Assembly (NCBI GenBank): GCA_016202645.1
Contig: JACQOF010000107.1
Location: forward strand, 1-26,464
DNA length: 26,464 bases
Direction of reading: 5' to 3'
Source: a bacterium
GTDB lineage: Bacteria > Lindowbacteria > 2-12-FULL-62-27
Below are positions 1 to 7,438 of this stretch, one piece after another (position 1 is the first letter of the stretch; each line of letters opens with the position of its first letter). The position numbers and the translations under genes are program-made. Under the pieces are notes generated by a model that was not told where the DNA came from, searched no databases, and worked only from the letters and a program-made list of their open reading frames with translations.

Positions 1-41
1 CCCCGAATACGACCTGCGCAGCGCCGTCCCCAACCTCAGCA

Positions 42-103
42 GGGTCATTCGTTCACTTTTTCACTTTCGGCGTGCCGAAAGTGAAAAAGTGAACGAATGA
101 CCC
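42..103. repeat. Perfect palindrome with GGGTCATTC ends
   Basis: Two perfectly complementary 30-bp arms (42-71 and 74-103) surround a 2-nt loop. The outer ends read GGGTCATTC and GAATGACCC, and the core contains CACTTTCGGC. Related ends occur at 1417, 14937 and 17690 in this window, so this is a dispersed element rather than a local operator. It resembles the non-autonomous REP-like hairpins mobilised by RAYT transposases (inference from memory). It lies about 80 bp upstream of the aminotransferase gene. Confidence 0.85.
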
Positions 104-145
104 CCATTGGACCGATCGGCGATTGCCCGATTGATGCTATCGCTA

Positions 146-174
146 TTGCGCACTGGGCGGAAACGGTGTAGGGT
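146..174 (+). promoter_or_regulatory. Putative sigma-70 promoter of alaC (leaderless geometry)
   Basis: TTGCGC (146-151) and TAGGGT (169-174) are separated by 17 bp. The start codon at 183 is 8 bp beyond the -10, close to the expected transcription start, and there is no Shine-Dalgarno sequence. The hexamers are weak individually. The call rests on the same geometry recurring at other first genes in the window. Confidence 0.4.
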
Positions 175-182
175 ACACGGTC

Positions 183-1472
183 ATGCCTAGGAAATCCCAG
201 CTCAGATGGGCCTATCGGATGGACCGCCTGCCGCCGTATCTGTTCGGGATCATCAACGAGACCCGGCACCGGATGCGCCAGGCCGGTCGCGACGTCATTG
301 ACCTTGCGATGGGCAATCCCGACCGGCCTACCCCTGAGCACATCGTCCAGAAGATGATCGAGGCGGTCGCGGACGGGAAAAACCACAGGTATTCGGTGTC
401 CAAGGGGATCTTCAACCTCCGCAGGCACGTCGCCCTTTACTACAAGGACCGCTACGGCGTGACGCTCGATCCCGACCGCGAAGTCGTCCAGTGCATCGGC
501 TCGAAGGAGGGCATCTCGCACATGGCCCTCGCGATGCTCGGACCCGGCGACACCGCGCTCGTGCCGTCGCCCTTTTTCCCCATCCACGTCTACACCGCCA
601 TCATCTCCGGCGCGAACGTGATCAACGTGCCGATGTTCGACCCGCAAGACGGAAACGGCGACGCGGCCTCCGCGACCCTCGACGTCGACCGGTTCCTCGG
701 CCGGCTCGCCATGGCCGCCAAACAAATTCACCCGACGCCCAAAATGCTCTATCTGAACTTCCCCCATAACCCGACCGCCGCCGTGGTCGAACTCGATTTT
801 TTCAAGGAAGTCGTCAAAATCGCGCGGCGGCACCACATGGCGATCATCCAGGATTTCGCCTACAAGGACATCGTCTTTGACGGATACAGAAGTCCCAGCA
901 TCATGGAAGTCCCTGGCGCCAAGGACGTCGCGGTCGAGTTCTGGACGCTTTCAAAAAGCTACAACATGGCCGGCTGGCGCGTCGGATTTTGCGTGGGCAA
1001 CGAACTCATGTGCTCGGCCCTCGCCAAAATCAAAGGCTACTACGACTACGGCCATTTCCAGGCCGTCCAGATCGCCGCGATCATCGCGCTGAAATCTCCG
1101 AAAGAACTCGTCAGCGGCATCGCCCAAGTCTACGAAAAACGCCGCGATGTCCTCATCCAGGGTCTGAACCGCATCGGCTGGCCCTGCACCGCCCCCAAAG
1201 CGTCGATGTTCGCGTGGGCGCCTCTGCCGAAAGATTTTCTAAAAATGGGCTCGATGAAATTCTCTCTGCTCCTGCTCGAAAAAGCCGAGGTCGCGGTCTC
1301 GCCCGGTATTGGCTTCGGCGAGGAAGGCGAAGGCTTCGTCCGAATCGCCTTGGTCGAAAACGAACACCGGATCCGCCAAGCTGTCCGCCAGATAGGACAT
1401 GTCCTTCAGGAGTCAAGGGGTCATTCTTCCTCTTTTACACTTTCGCGAAATGTGAAAACGCCGAACGGCTGA
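183..1472 (+). CDS. alaC: AlaC-type class I/II aminotransferase (probable glutamate-pyruvate transaminase)
   Basis: A cytosolic PLP-dependent aminotransferase of fold type I, 429 aa, close in pattern to AlaC alanine transaminases; a related transaminase such as an LL-diaminopimelate aminotransferase homologue is the alternative. LAMGNPDRPT (41-50) is the N-terminal substrate region. NFPHNPT (192-198) is the conserved asparagine-proline segment. FWTLSKSYNMAGWRVGF contains the Schiff-base lysine (about K258) and the arginine R266 that holds the PLP phosphate. The length is normal for the family. There is no Shine-Dalgarno sequence, and a promoter abuts the start. The last 17 or so codons, from 1417, lie in a truncated copy of the GGGGTCATTC palindrome, so the natural C-terminus was probably replaced or extended by the repeat. 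The next gene starts 2 nt after the stop, suggesting co-transcription. Confidence 0.9.
   Translation: MPRKSQLRWAYRMDRLPPYLFGIINETRHRMRQAGRDVIDLAMGNPDRPTPEHIVQKMIEAVADGKNHRYSVSKGIFNLRRHVALYYKDRYGVTLDPDREVVQCIGSKEGISHMALAMLGPGDTALVPSPFFPIHVYTAIISGANVINVPMFDPQDGNGDAASATLDVDRFLGRLAMAAKQIHPTPKMLYLNFPHNPTAAVVELDFFKEVVKIARRHHMAIIQDFAYKDIVFDGYRSPSIMEVPGAKDVAVEFWTLSKSYNMAGWRVGFCVGNELMCSALAKIKGYYDYGHFQAVQIAAIIALKSPKELVSGIAQVYEKRRDVLIQGLNRIGWPCTAPKASMFAWAPLPKDFLKMGSMKFSLLLLEKAEVAVSPGIGFGEEGEGFVRIALVENEHRIRQAVRQIGHVLQESRGHSSSFTLSRNVKTPNG
1417..1458. repeat. Truncated GGGGTCATTC element at the alaC 3' end
   Basis: The left end GGGGTCATTC (1417-1426) is followed by an imperfect palindrome at 1433-1458 centred on TTCGCGAA. 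The CACTTTCG core is shared with the perfect copy at 42-103. The matching right end GAATGACCCC is absent. The element lies inside the alaC reading frame and encodes its C-terminal tail. Confidence 0.65.
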
Positions 1473-1474
1473 CC

Positions 1475-2236
1475 ATGTCCCTCTCCCTCTATCGTCCCAG
1501 CGCCGCCGACCCCGGCCAGGCGCCTCCCGCCGATCGGGTCCTTCAGACCCTCGTCGGGAGAAAACACCTGCAACGCACCGTCATCCTGACCCCCTTGCTC
1601 CCGATCCCTCTGCCCCGGCAAAAACGCGGGTTGTGGTCCTCCTATGAGATTTCAACACGCGGCTCCGAATCCGGCGGCATTACCGTGATCCGAACCGGCG
1701 CCGGCTCTGAATCGGTCACCGGATGCTTGGGCCGCCTCTTTTCATTGCTCGGCCCAGCCGCCCGTCTCCACCAATTCCTCTTCTTTGGATCCGTCTGCAC
1801 TCTCGGCCCCATGCCCACCCAGCCCCTTGGCCTGACGCCCATGCGCTACCTGGCGGCCGACCACCAGGCCTTTTTGGAGGGCCGCCTCTCCATATTATAT
1901 AGTCAGCCCTATATCGGCTCTCTGTCAGCACTCCAGACGGCACGTATTGATGGTCTGTGTATCTCAGTTCCTGGAACTTGGCAGGGGAAAATGGTGCTGA
2001 ATGAGGCGCGGAAGGCGCGAGCAACCCACGTGGACCAAGAGTCGTACTGGTTTGTTTCCTTTATGAATCAGCACCGGATAGCCGATTATTCTGTGATTCT
2101 CGTGCCCACAGACTCACTTGAGCATCCTCAAGCCCATCTTCAATCAGACACTACAGGTCTCAGAAGTGAGTTCAAACGCCTGGTTGAAGCCCTTCAACTA
2201 TCCTTGAGTCCGGGCCGAACACCGCATCCAAATTAA
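1475..2236 (+). CDS. Nucleoside phosphorylase / MTAN-superfamily-like protein
   Basis: A 253-aa protein whose pattern recalls the nucleoside phosphorylase fold (MTA/SAH nucleosidase, futalosine hydrolase). ITVIRTGAGSESV corresponds to the beta-strand plus Gly-rich loop seen as G-x-G-x-x-N-A in the family. FLFFGSVCTLGP corresponds to the GTAGG-like strand. HVDQES lies where family members have the substrate-binding D-M-E, here D-Q-E, and ILVPTDSLEHP lies near the usual S-D aspartate position. These matches are weak and made by eye, so activity is uncertain. The ATG at 1475 is the first sensible start after the alaC stop at 1470-1472. The frame stays open upstream to 989, but that part shadows alaC. 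The 3' half looks less GC-rich than its neighbours. It is probably co-transcribed with alaC. Confidence 0.6.
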   Translation: MSLSLYRPSAADPGQAPPADRVLQTLVGRKHLQRTVILTPLLPIPLPRQKRGLWSSYEISTRGSESGGITVIRTGAGSESVTGCLGRLFSLLGPAARLHQFLFFGSVCTLGPMPTQPLGLTPMRYLAADHQAFLEGRLSILYSQPYIGSLSALQTARIDGLCISVPGTWQGKMVLNEARKARATHVDQESYWFVSFMNQHRIADYSVILVPTDSLEHPQAHLQSDTTGLRSEFKRLVEALQLSLSPGRTPHPN

Positions 2237-2250
2237 TCCGACGAAATCTA

Positions 2251-2280
2251 TTGCAACTTCCTGTATAGATTTGGCATAAT
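2251..2280 (+). promoter_or_regulatory. Putative promoter of the MerR gene
   Basis: TTGCAA (2251-2256) and CATAAT (2275-2280) are separated by 18 bp. The -10 overlaps the ATG at 2279, so that codon cannot be the start on this transcript. The in-frame ATG at 2288 falls on the predicted transcription start, which gives a leaderless mRNA. Confidence 0.5.
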
Positions 2281-2287
2281 GGCTTCG

Positions 2288-2740
2288 ATGAGTGGGGAAA
2301 GTGAGGGGGTATCCGGGTTAAAGGGCATCAGTGAAGTTGCGCAGGAAACCGGTATACCCGAGTCCACCCTCCGCTACTACGACTCCGAATTCAGTGATTC
2401 CCTCGATATCAAACGGGACTCCGCCAACCGCCGAATGTTCGACGAGAAGGACATCCGGCAGATCCTCTACATCCGCCGCCTGGTCAAGAAGGATGGCCTG
2501 TCGGTCAAGCAGGTCAAGGACAGACTGGCGATGGAGAAGGACATCTTGTCGGGTGGCAAGGGCCCGGACGAAGCGGCCATGAACCTTCTGTCAGAACGAA
2601 TCACCCGGATCGAACGCCAGCAGGACCTCCTGGTCAAGGCTGTCGAATCGATCCTCCAAGAAACCCGCCACCTAAGACGCCTCTTAGACCTGAACCTCAC
2701 ACGATTTTCGATGCTGTTGGGGGAACCCAAGGGTAAATAG
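2288..2740 (+). CDS. MerR-family transcriptional regulator
   Basis: A DNA-binding regulator of 150 aa from ATG 2288 (an upstream in-frame ATG at 2279 overlaps the -10). The N-terminal winged HTH is clear: ISEVAQETGIPESTLRYYDS followed by NRRMFDEKDIRQILYIRRLV and GLSVKQVKDRL, which is the MerR helix-turn-helix, wing and second helical pair. Residues of about 100-145 (LSERITRIERQQDLLVKAVE and onward) look like an amphipathic coiled coil suited to dimerisation. I see no cysteine-rich metal site or effector domain, so the inducer is unknown. MerR proteins usually act on promoters with long spacers next to their own gene. It has its own promoter and ends at the edge of a repeat and a long gene-free region. 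Confidence 0.85.
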   Translation: MSGESEGVSGLKGISEVAQETGIPESTLRYYDSEFSDSLDIKRDSANRRMFDEKDIRQILYIRRLVKKDGLSVKQVKDRLAMEKDILSGGKGPDEAAMNLLSERITRIERQQDLLVKAVESILQETRHLRRLLDLNLTRFSMLLGEPKGK

Positions 2741-2767
2741 CCACAGAGGTCGCGGAGTAGTTCAGGT

Positions 2768-2874
2768 CGTCATTCCCGCGAACGCGTCCGCCTAAGGCGG
2801 ACAGTTTGCTTTGTAATTCGCCTGATATCAGCCAGAGATTCCCCGTGCTGGATTCCCGCTTTCGCGGGAATGAC
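2768..2874. repeat. Diverged paired-hairpin repeat
   Basis: The left half CGTCATTCCCGCG starts at 2768. The right half GATTCCCGCTTTCGCGGGAATGACA-like unit lies at 2851-2874. The space between them is longer than in other copies and carries a separate small palindrome, GTCCGCC-TAA-GGCGGAC. The same family recurs at 3981, 7345, 9641, 14875, 17739, 23789 and 25304. Confidence 0.8.
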
Positions 2875-3980
2875 AACTTTATCCTTCAAATATTTTTGTA
2901 TCCTCTCTTATGCATAAAGCTGTATCTTGTGTTATTTAAGGCTGTTTATGCTTGTTGTCAGATCGTGTGCTCGAGCCTATTCGTCGTATGTAGACGCCCC
3001 TCGCGTGCTCTGCCGGATTTCCTGACAAATTTCTTACGGTACGGTCCCGTTCCTTTAGGTCTTCGGCCATCGCTTTACGCGATTTTTGAGTCTGCCTCAG
3101 CCGCCAGACGTCTCGCGGAAATATTTCTTGCGCCGCTCCAGTAGAAGCCCCTCCTTGTACCATTTTCCCTCTTGGTATTGATCGGCGGACTTGGAGTTTC
3201 TGGTAGCCTATTTGACCGAATTCGGCCGTTTTTTCTTGAGGGTGATACTCCAATATTTTAAGGTACCGCTTTCGGTCTCTTGAGGAATGCTTGAGGGCGC
3301 ATCGTGGAGGCTCAAAGGCATGAGATGTTCAGGCATCGCGCAATACACCGTATGAACATACTGAGTCGGCGGTTGATGATTCTGACATAACCCCCCGGGT
3401 TACCGCCCTTTTGAGGGGGTTTGTGTATTCCGCGGGCCAACCCTGCCTCCATGAAAATATTGGCCCATTCTTTTTCCCCATGGTATCAACGACGCCCGCC
3501 CCCCGCCTTGGCAGACCCTCCGGCGCGTCCATTTGGCACTGCCTTCGAAAAAAGTTTTCTCAAATGCACGCCATCTCCATGCGCTTGAATGTCCCTTCAC
3601 CAAAGTTGAGCGTTCTCATGCAGTGGAGATGGCCTGTCGGGGCAACTTTTTTTCAGGCCGAAAGTCCACCCGCTCGAGGATGCGGGTACTTCCCGCCTTT
3701 CTCCATCAGGATGTGGGTATTGTCGGCTGTTCAAGTGCTGAGAGATAAACCCGGCGGGTTCCAATTCAAGCGGGTTTTTGGCTGATTGGGCACAAAAGTC
3801 CCCTCAAGTTTGGCCGCTGATTCGGAAGGTTTTCACCCGCCCCGGAAAATTTTTTTCGCGGGCGTGGTGAAGAGGCGCCGTAAAATGCGATTTTCGGGCG
3901 TATCGGTCGCGAGGTGGGTGGTAGGTGGGAAAAAGAGACTTTTCCAGACATCGTGTGAATAACCCGTTCTTGACCCTCTT
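2875..3980. other. Long region with no convincing gene; several hairpins
   Basis: Open frames here are short, have no recognisable domains, and their composition fits no protein family I know. Visible structure: AACCCCC (3389-3395) with GGGGGTT (3415-3421), a 9-bp stem CCATCTCCA/TGGAGATGG (3571-3579 with 3624-3632), GGCCTG/CAGGCC (3631-3636 with 3654-3659), and a terminator-like hairpin at 3747-3779. A minus-strand frame at 2936-3253 is rich in charged residues and could be a gene relic, but I cannot identify it. I looked for RNase P, tmRNA, SRP RNA and tRNA signatures and saw none. An unknown RNA or decayed DNA are both possible. Confidence 0.5.
3747..3779 (+). terminator. Intrinsic-terminator-like hairpin
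   Basis: AAACCCG (3747-3753) pairs with CGGGTTT (3771-3777) and runs into five Ts. A competing shorter hairpin AACCC-GGC-GGGTT (3748-3760) uses the same left arm, so two exclusive folds are possible. No upstream gene on this strand needs a terminator, which suggests an unannotated transcript in 3400-3747. Confidence 0.45.
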
Positions 3981-4053
3981 CGTCATTCCCGCGAAAGCGG
4001 GAATCCAGTCTGCATTGCGATTAGTCTGGATTCCCGCTTTCGCGGGAATGACG
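3981..4053. repeat. Paired-hairpin repeat, complete copy
   Basis: Two half-units, each itself a palindrome (ATTCCCGCGAAAGCGGGAAT and ATTCCCGCTTTCGCGGGAAT), stand in inverted orientation around a short spacer containing AGTCTGC. The whole runs from CGTCATTCC to GGAATGACG. It sits between the gene-free region and the ubiE/menG promoter. Confidence 0.9.
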
Positions 4054-4076
4054 GCTGGGGCTCATATAGTTACTTC

Positions 4077-4105
4077 TTGACAGTATTCTTTGGCCTGTCC
4101 ACAAT
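4077..4105 (+). promoter_or_regulatory. Putative sigma-70 promoter of ubiE/menG (leaderless geometry)
   Basis: A perfect -35 TTGACA (4077-4082), 17 bp, then CACAAT (4100-4105). Six bases later comes the ATG at 4112, at the expected transcription start. There is no Shine-Dalgarno sequence. Confidence 0.7.
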
Positions 4106-4111
4106 GCTCCC

Positions 4112-4807
4112 ATGCCCATTGACCACACGGGTCCGGACCCTGCATCCGTCAAGGATCTGTTCGCAAAAATCGCGCCCCGGTACGACCTCCTGAATATGCT
4201 CCTTTCCATGGGGCTTGACCGGATCTGGCGGAGGGTCGCCGCTTCCCGGGTACGGCCGGTCGCCGGCGAACTATTTCTGGACTTGGCCGCCGGGACGGGG
4301 GCCTTTTCTGAGGCGCTCCGTGGGACTTGTCCGGAGGTCCGAATTATCGCCGCGGATTTTTGCGTTCCTATTCTCTCTCGGACTTCTCCGAATATTGCCC
4401 ACCGCGCGGCTGCCGACGCGCTCAACCTGCCCTTCAAAAATGGGGTCTTTGACGGCTTCGTCATGGCGTTTGGCCTCCGAAATTTCGCGGACCCCCTCCG
4501 CGGCCTTTCGGAACTTGCCAGGACGCTTCAACCGTGCGGCCGAGGTCTCGTGCTGGAGTTTCTGCGGCCTGAGCCGACCTTGTTTGGGTTTCTGTACCGG
4601 CTATATTTGCGGCTATGGGTGCCGCTTCTGGGGGGACTCCTCTCCGGCTCCTTTTCCGCCTACCGCCACCTGACCCGGACGATTTCAAGCTTCTACAGCC
4701 GTTCCGAGTTCCGGGACATGGCGGCCCAAGCGGGCTTTGACGTGGCGGAAACGCGGGAACTGACCTTCGGCGCCGCCACGGCCCTGCTTTTAACAAAAAA
4801 ATCCTAA
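4112..4807 (+). CDS. ubiE: UbiE/MenG-family quinone C-methyltransferase
   Basis: A SAM-dependent methyltransferase of 231 aa that would methylate demethylmenaquinone to menaquinone, and/or the ubiquinone precursor, at the cytoplasmic membrane. VKDLFAKIAPRYDLLNMLLS (13-32) is the diagnostic N-terminal UbiE motif. LDLAAGTG (56-63) is the SAM-binding glycine loop. FDGFVMAFGLRNFADP (113-128) is the motif II region with the family's G-L-R-N-x. YRHLTRTISSF near 184-194 matches the conserved Y-x-x-L-x-x-S-I-x-x-F with T in place of S. Length is normal. Which quinone it serves cannot be told from this window. The start is fixed by the promoter 6 bp upstream. Its stop codon overlaps a sigma-28-like promoter for the next operon. 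Confidence 0.9.
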   Translation: MPIDHTGPDPASVKDLFAKIAPRYDLLNMLLSMGLDRIWRRVAASRVRPVAGELFLDLAAGTGAFSEALRGTCPEVRIIAADFCVPILSRTSPNIAHRAAADALNLPFKNGVFDGFVMAFGLRNFADPLRGLSELARTLQPCGRGLVLEFLRPEPTLFGFLYRLYLRLWVPLLGGLLSGSFSAYRHLTRTISSFYSRSEFRDMAAQAGFDVAETRELTFGAATALLLTKKS

Positions 4808-4832
4808 AGTTCCTCACGCATTCCGCCGATCA
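4805..4832 (+). promoter_or_regulatory. Sigma-28 (FliA/SigD)-like promoter for the barrel-TPR-PASTA operon
   Basis: TAAAGTTC (4805-4812), 12 bp, GCCGATCA (4825-4832); counted from TAAA the gap is 16 bp. The sigma-28 consensus is TAAAGTTT-N11-GCCGATAA. A second match with the same 16-bp gap lies at 13414 beside flgE. Predicted transcription would start near 4839, leaving a ~48-nt leader before the ATG at 4887. Confidence 0.5.
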
Positions 4833-4886
4833 GTCTGGATAAGTGGGGGTGTCTCTAGTGCAGGAATCGAAAGGAGTGTGACTCAG

Positions 4887-5669
4887 ATGAGACACCGACC
4901 CCTGTGGGCGGCCATCGTCGGCCTGGCGGTCTTCGCGGGCGCGGCCGACGCCAAAGTCAGAGATTTTCAATTCATCGAGGATTTATCCTTCGCTATGCCC
5001 CGCGAATTTTCCTACAGTCAGGGCATCATGCGCTCCGAAACGCGGCGGACCGTGACCAATCAGCTTTCCGGACTCGGCCTGGAACAGCCGCCCGCCAATT
5101 ACCTCAAGGCGACGTCCGTGGTGCCAAATACCCTCACCTACGGCGTGAGCGAAAGATTCGAGATTGCGCTTGAAGTTCCGTACGTCTTCTTGGATAATGC
5201 CCTGACCGACTACAACGGTCTCGGCGATGTTGCCCTTCGGCCCAAGGTCCTCATGAGCGACCAGGCCGGCAAGGACTGGCTGTCGAGCGCGTTTGGGATG
5301 CGGATCGAGACGCCGACCGGGGACAAGGCCAAGGGCCTCGGGAACGGCAAGACCGACGTCGAGATCATGGGGATTTTGATGAAGGAGTTCGGGTTTGCCA
5401 AGTGGCTCGTGAACGTCGGGTACAATTTCATCGGCGGGCCGCTCGACAACGAGTTCAAGTACAACGGCGGCGTCAACGCGGCGGTCCGGCCGGGGCTGTC
5501 GTTCTTGATGGAGTTCAGCGGAATCGCGGGCGCCCGGGACCAGATGTACTTGGCGCCGGGAATTCTGATCGAAACCCGCGGGATTTCCCTGCGGCTCGGA
5601 ACGCAGTTCGGGATGAACGATGACAGCTTCAAGTATCGCTGGAATTTCAACCTGAGCAACAATTTCTGA
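4887..5669 (+). CDS. Outer-membrane beta-barrel protein
   Basis: A secreted protein of 260 aa. Residues 1-22 form a signal peptide (basic start, hydrophobic LWAAIVGLAVFAGAA, cleavage after ADA). The mature part is full of alternating strands and ends in an aromatic residue (NLSNNF), the usual BAM-recognised C-terminus. The segments YGVSERFEIALEVPYVF and GLGDVALRPKVLMS recall transporter-type or phenol-pathway MetA-like barrels of unknown substrate. ATG 4887 is chosen because AAGGAG (4871-4876) lies 10 nt upstream; a GTG at 4878 is too close. This is one of few clear Shine-Dalgarno sequences in the window. It leads a three-gene set with the TPR and PASTA proteins, spaced 25 and 21 nt. Confidence 0.8.
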   Translation: MRHRPLWAAIVGLAVFAGAADAKVRDFQFIEDLSFAMPREFSYSQGIMRSETRRTVTNQLSGLGLEQPPANYLKATSVVPNTLTYGVSERFEIALEVPYVFLDNALTDYNGLGDVALRPKVLMSDQAGKDWLSSAFGMRIETPTGDKAKGLGNGKTDVEIMGILMKEFGFAKWLVNVGYNFIGGPLDNEFKYNGGVNAAVRPGLSFLMEFSGIAGARDQMYLAPGILIETRGISLRLGTQFGMNDDSFKYRWNFNLSNNF

Positions 5670-5694
5670 CGGTGAGGGGGTGGGGAAGGCCGGT

Positions 5695-6321
5695 ATGGAC
5701 GGATTGGAAAGACTCGAAGCGTACATCAAATCTCATCCGGAGCTGCTCAAACGGGTTCTCGTGGCCGCGGCCATCCTCGGGATCGGCGTCCCCATTGTCC
5801 TCTGGCAGATCCGGTCGTCCGAGGAGAAGGCCTATATCCTTTTTACCAACGGTTATTACTACTACAAGAACCAGAGCGTCGGGCAGTCTCACAACGCTTT
5901 GAGCCAGCTGGTCCAGCTCTACCCGGGTTCCAAGTTCATTCCCATGGCCCGATATTATCTCGCCCTCAACCACCTCCTGGCCGGGCAGTACGAGGACGCG
6001 ATCTCGCAGTTCAAGATTTTCATGGACGAAAATCCAAAACATTTCGTCCGCGAACGGGTTTATCCCATGTGGATGGCGGCGGAGATTGAAGTCCAGAGGC
6101 CGCACGTGTGCGTGGACTTGGCCGAACAGTTTTTCTCGGAATACAGCGGCGGGTCTCCGGCCGCCGCCGAGGTGCTCTACCGCAAGGGCGTGGGACTCAC
6201 GGCGCTCGGGCGTCAGGAGGAGGCCGCGGCGTGTTTCAAACAATCGTCGGAAATGGGCCGGGACGGGAACATTTTCGCCAACCTGGCTTTTTACGCGCAC
6301 ACCGCCCGGCCCTCCATGTAG
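5695..6321 (+). CDS. Membrane-anchored TPR protein (YfgM/BamD-like architecture)
   Basis: A 208-aa protein with one N-terminal membrane helix (about 20-40, VLVAAAILGIGVPIVLWQI) and tetratricopeptide-like helix pairs after it: ALSQLVQLYPGSKFIPMARY, YLALNHLLAGQYEDAISQFK, then AAEVLYRKGVGLTALGRQEE and AAACFKQS. TPR domains bind partner proteins. With the single anchor the repeats probably face the periplasm, as in YfgM, but topology is inferred. ATG 5695 is preceded by GGAAGG; an alternative GTG at 5680 adds five residues. It lies between the barrel gene and the PASTA gene in one probable operon, so an envelope-assembly or scaffolding role is plausible. No enzyme motif is visible. Confidence 0.75.
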   Translation: MDGLERLEAYIKSHPELLKRVLVAAAILGIGVPIVLWQIRSSEEKAYILFTNGYYYYKNQSVGQSHNALSQLVQLYPGSKFIPMARYYLALNHLLAGQYEDAISQFKIFMDENPKHFVRERVYPMWMAAEIEVQRPHVCVDLAEQFFSEYSGGSPAAAEVLYRKGVGLTALGRQEEAAACFKQSSEMGRDGNIFANLAFYAHTARPSM

Positions 6322-6342
6322 TCCCCGCGCCGCCCGTTTCCG

Positions 6343-7305
6343 TTGTCCATTTTTAAAACCCTCTTTAAATTCTCGATCATCACCTTCCTCGCTCTCACCC
6401 TCACCTGGATCATGCTCACCCGCACCGCCGGAAACCGGATCGTGCCCAAGGTCGAAGGCCTGGCCGAACGCGATGCCGTCCGGCTCATCGAAAACGAAGA
6501 CCTGGTCCCGAGGGTGGAACGCGCCCACCGAAAATCCGATCCGGCCTCCATTGTCTACCGCCAATCCCCGCCGCCGAACGCGAAGGTCAAGGAGGGCCGC
6601 CCGATCCGGTTGTTTGTCTCCCTCGGCGCCGCCCAGTCCGTAATGCCGGACCTCCGGGGACTGAGCCTCACCGAAGCCAAAAATGCCCTGCGCGTCGTGG
6701 GACAGGAGCAGAACGTCCGGGGCGGGTTGACGATCAGCATGCTCTCGCGAAGCCCGCACGCGCACGTCCCGGACGACCATGTGATTTCGCATTTCCCGCT
6801 GGCCGGCCAGCCGGTGGTCATCGGCGACGGCGTTCAGATCCTGCTGTCCAGCGGCCCGCCCAAATCCGCCGTGGTGGTGCCGAACGTCGCCGGCCTGTCC
6901 CAATCCCAGGCCGAGGAGACGCTCCGGGCCGCGGGTCTCATCGTCCACCGGATTTCGAAGGAACTTTCCGCGAAGGATGCGGGCGTCGTGATCCGGGTCA
7001 TCCCGGCCGCGGGAACGCCCGCGTCCGAAAGCGATCTGGTGTCGCTCGTCGTGAGCACGCCCCGCCACCCTAAAATCTCCAGCACCCCCCGCGGCATTCT
7101 CATTCGCTACGTCGTGCCTCTGCTCATGGTCCCCGCGCCCTTCCACCTCGTCATCTTCGACCGCGAAGGCCCCCGGACCATCTACGCCGGCACGCCCAAC
7201 CCGGGCCAGGTTCTCGAATTCGCCGAACGCGTCATCGGCGACGCCGAACTCAAAGTCTACATCGACGGCATTCTCTCCAGGACCATCCCGTACAAGTCTC
7301 CGTAG
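6343..7305 (+). CDS. Membrane-anchored PASTA-repeat protein without a kinase domain
   Basis: A 320-aa protein with an N-terminal membrane helix (about 8-26, KFSIITFLALTLTWIML) followed by three PASTA modules: about 33-95 (VPKVEGLAERDAVRLIENED), 100-171 (MPDLRGLSLTEAKNALRVVG) and 178-239 (VPNVAGLSQSQAEETLRAAG). Each has the V-P-x-h-x-G-h start and ends with P-x-x-G-x-x. PASTA domains bind peptidoglycan or its precursors in Ser/Thr kinases and PBPs, but here there is no kinase or transpeptidase. A C-terminal segment (250-320) has no family I recognise. The start must be upstream of the membrane helix, and TTG 6343 is the only sensible codon; no Shine-Dalgarno sequence is evident. It is third in the barrel-TPR-PASTA operon, and a paired-hairpin repeat follows. 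Confidence 0.8.
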   Translation: MSIFKTLFKFSIITFLALTLTWIMLTRTAGNRIVPKVEGLAERDAVRLIENEDLVPRVERAHRKSDPASIVYRQSPPPNAKVKEGRPIRLFVSLGAAQSVMPDLRGLSLTEAKNALRVVGQEQNVRGGLTISMLSRSPHAHVPDDHVISHFPLAGQPVVIGDGVQILLSSGPPKSAVVVPNVAGLSQSQAEETLRAAGLIVHRISKELSAKDAGVVIRVIPAAGTPASESDLVSLVVSTPRHPKISSTPRGILIRYVVPLLMVPAPFHLVIFDREGPRTIYAGTPNPGQVLEFAERVIGDAELKVYIDGILSRTIPYKSP

Positions 7306-7344
7306 TCGTCGAAAGACCAATATTCGCTGCTGTTCAGCCTCCTC

Positions 7345-7417
7345 CGTCATTCCCGCGAAAGCGGGAATCCAGTCTGCTTTACGATTGGTCTGGATGCCCG
7401 CTTTCGCGGGCATGACG
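7345..7417. repeat. Paired-hairpin repeat, complete copy with covariation
   Basis: The left half is ATTCCCGCGAAAGCGGGAAT. The right half has changed to ATGCCCGCTTTCGCGGGCAT, with both sides of the small stem altered together, so base pairing is kept. It lies between the PASTA gene and the xer promoter and could act as a transcription end point. Confidence 0.9.
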
Positions 7418-7438
7418 ACCTGATTATTGCGCCGAGGA

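Noticed and set aside
3400-3780. RNase P RNA, tmRNA, SRP RNA or a tRNA
   Set aside because: GAAAGTCC at about 3660 and GGGTTCCAATTC at about 3757 look superficially suggestive, but the required partners (ACAGAA block, tag ORF, acceptor stem) are absent.
2768-4053. Repeated hairpins considered as a CRISPR array
   Set aside because: Units are irregularly spaced over the whole window, inverted rather than direct, and there are no cas genes.
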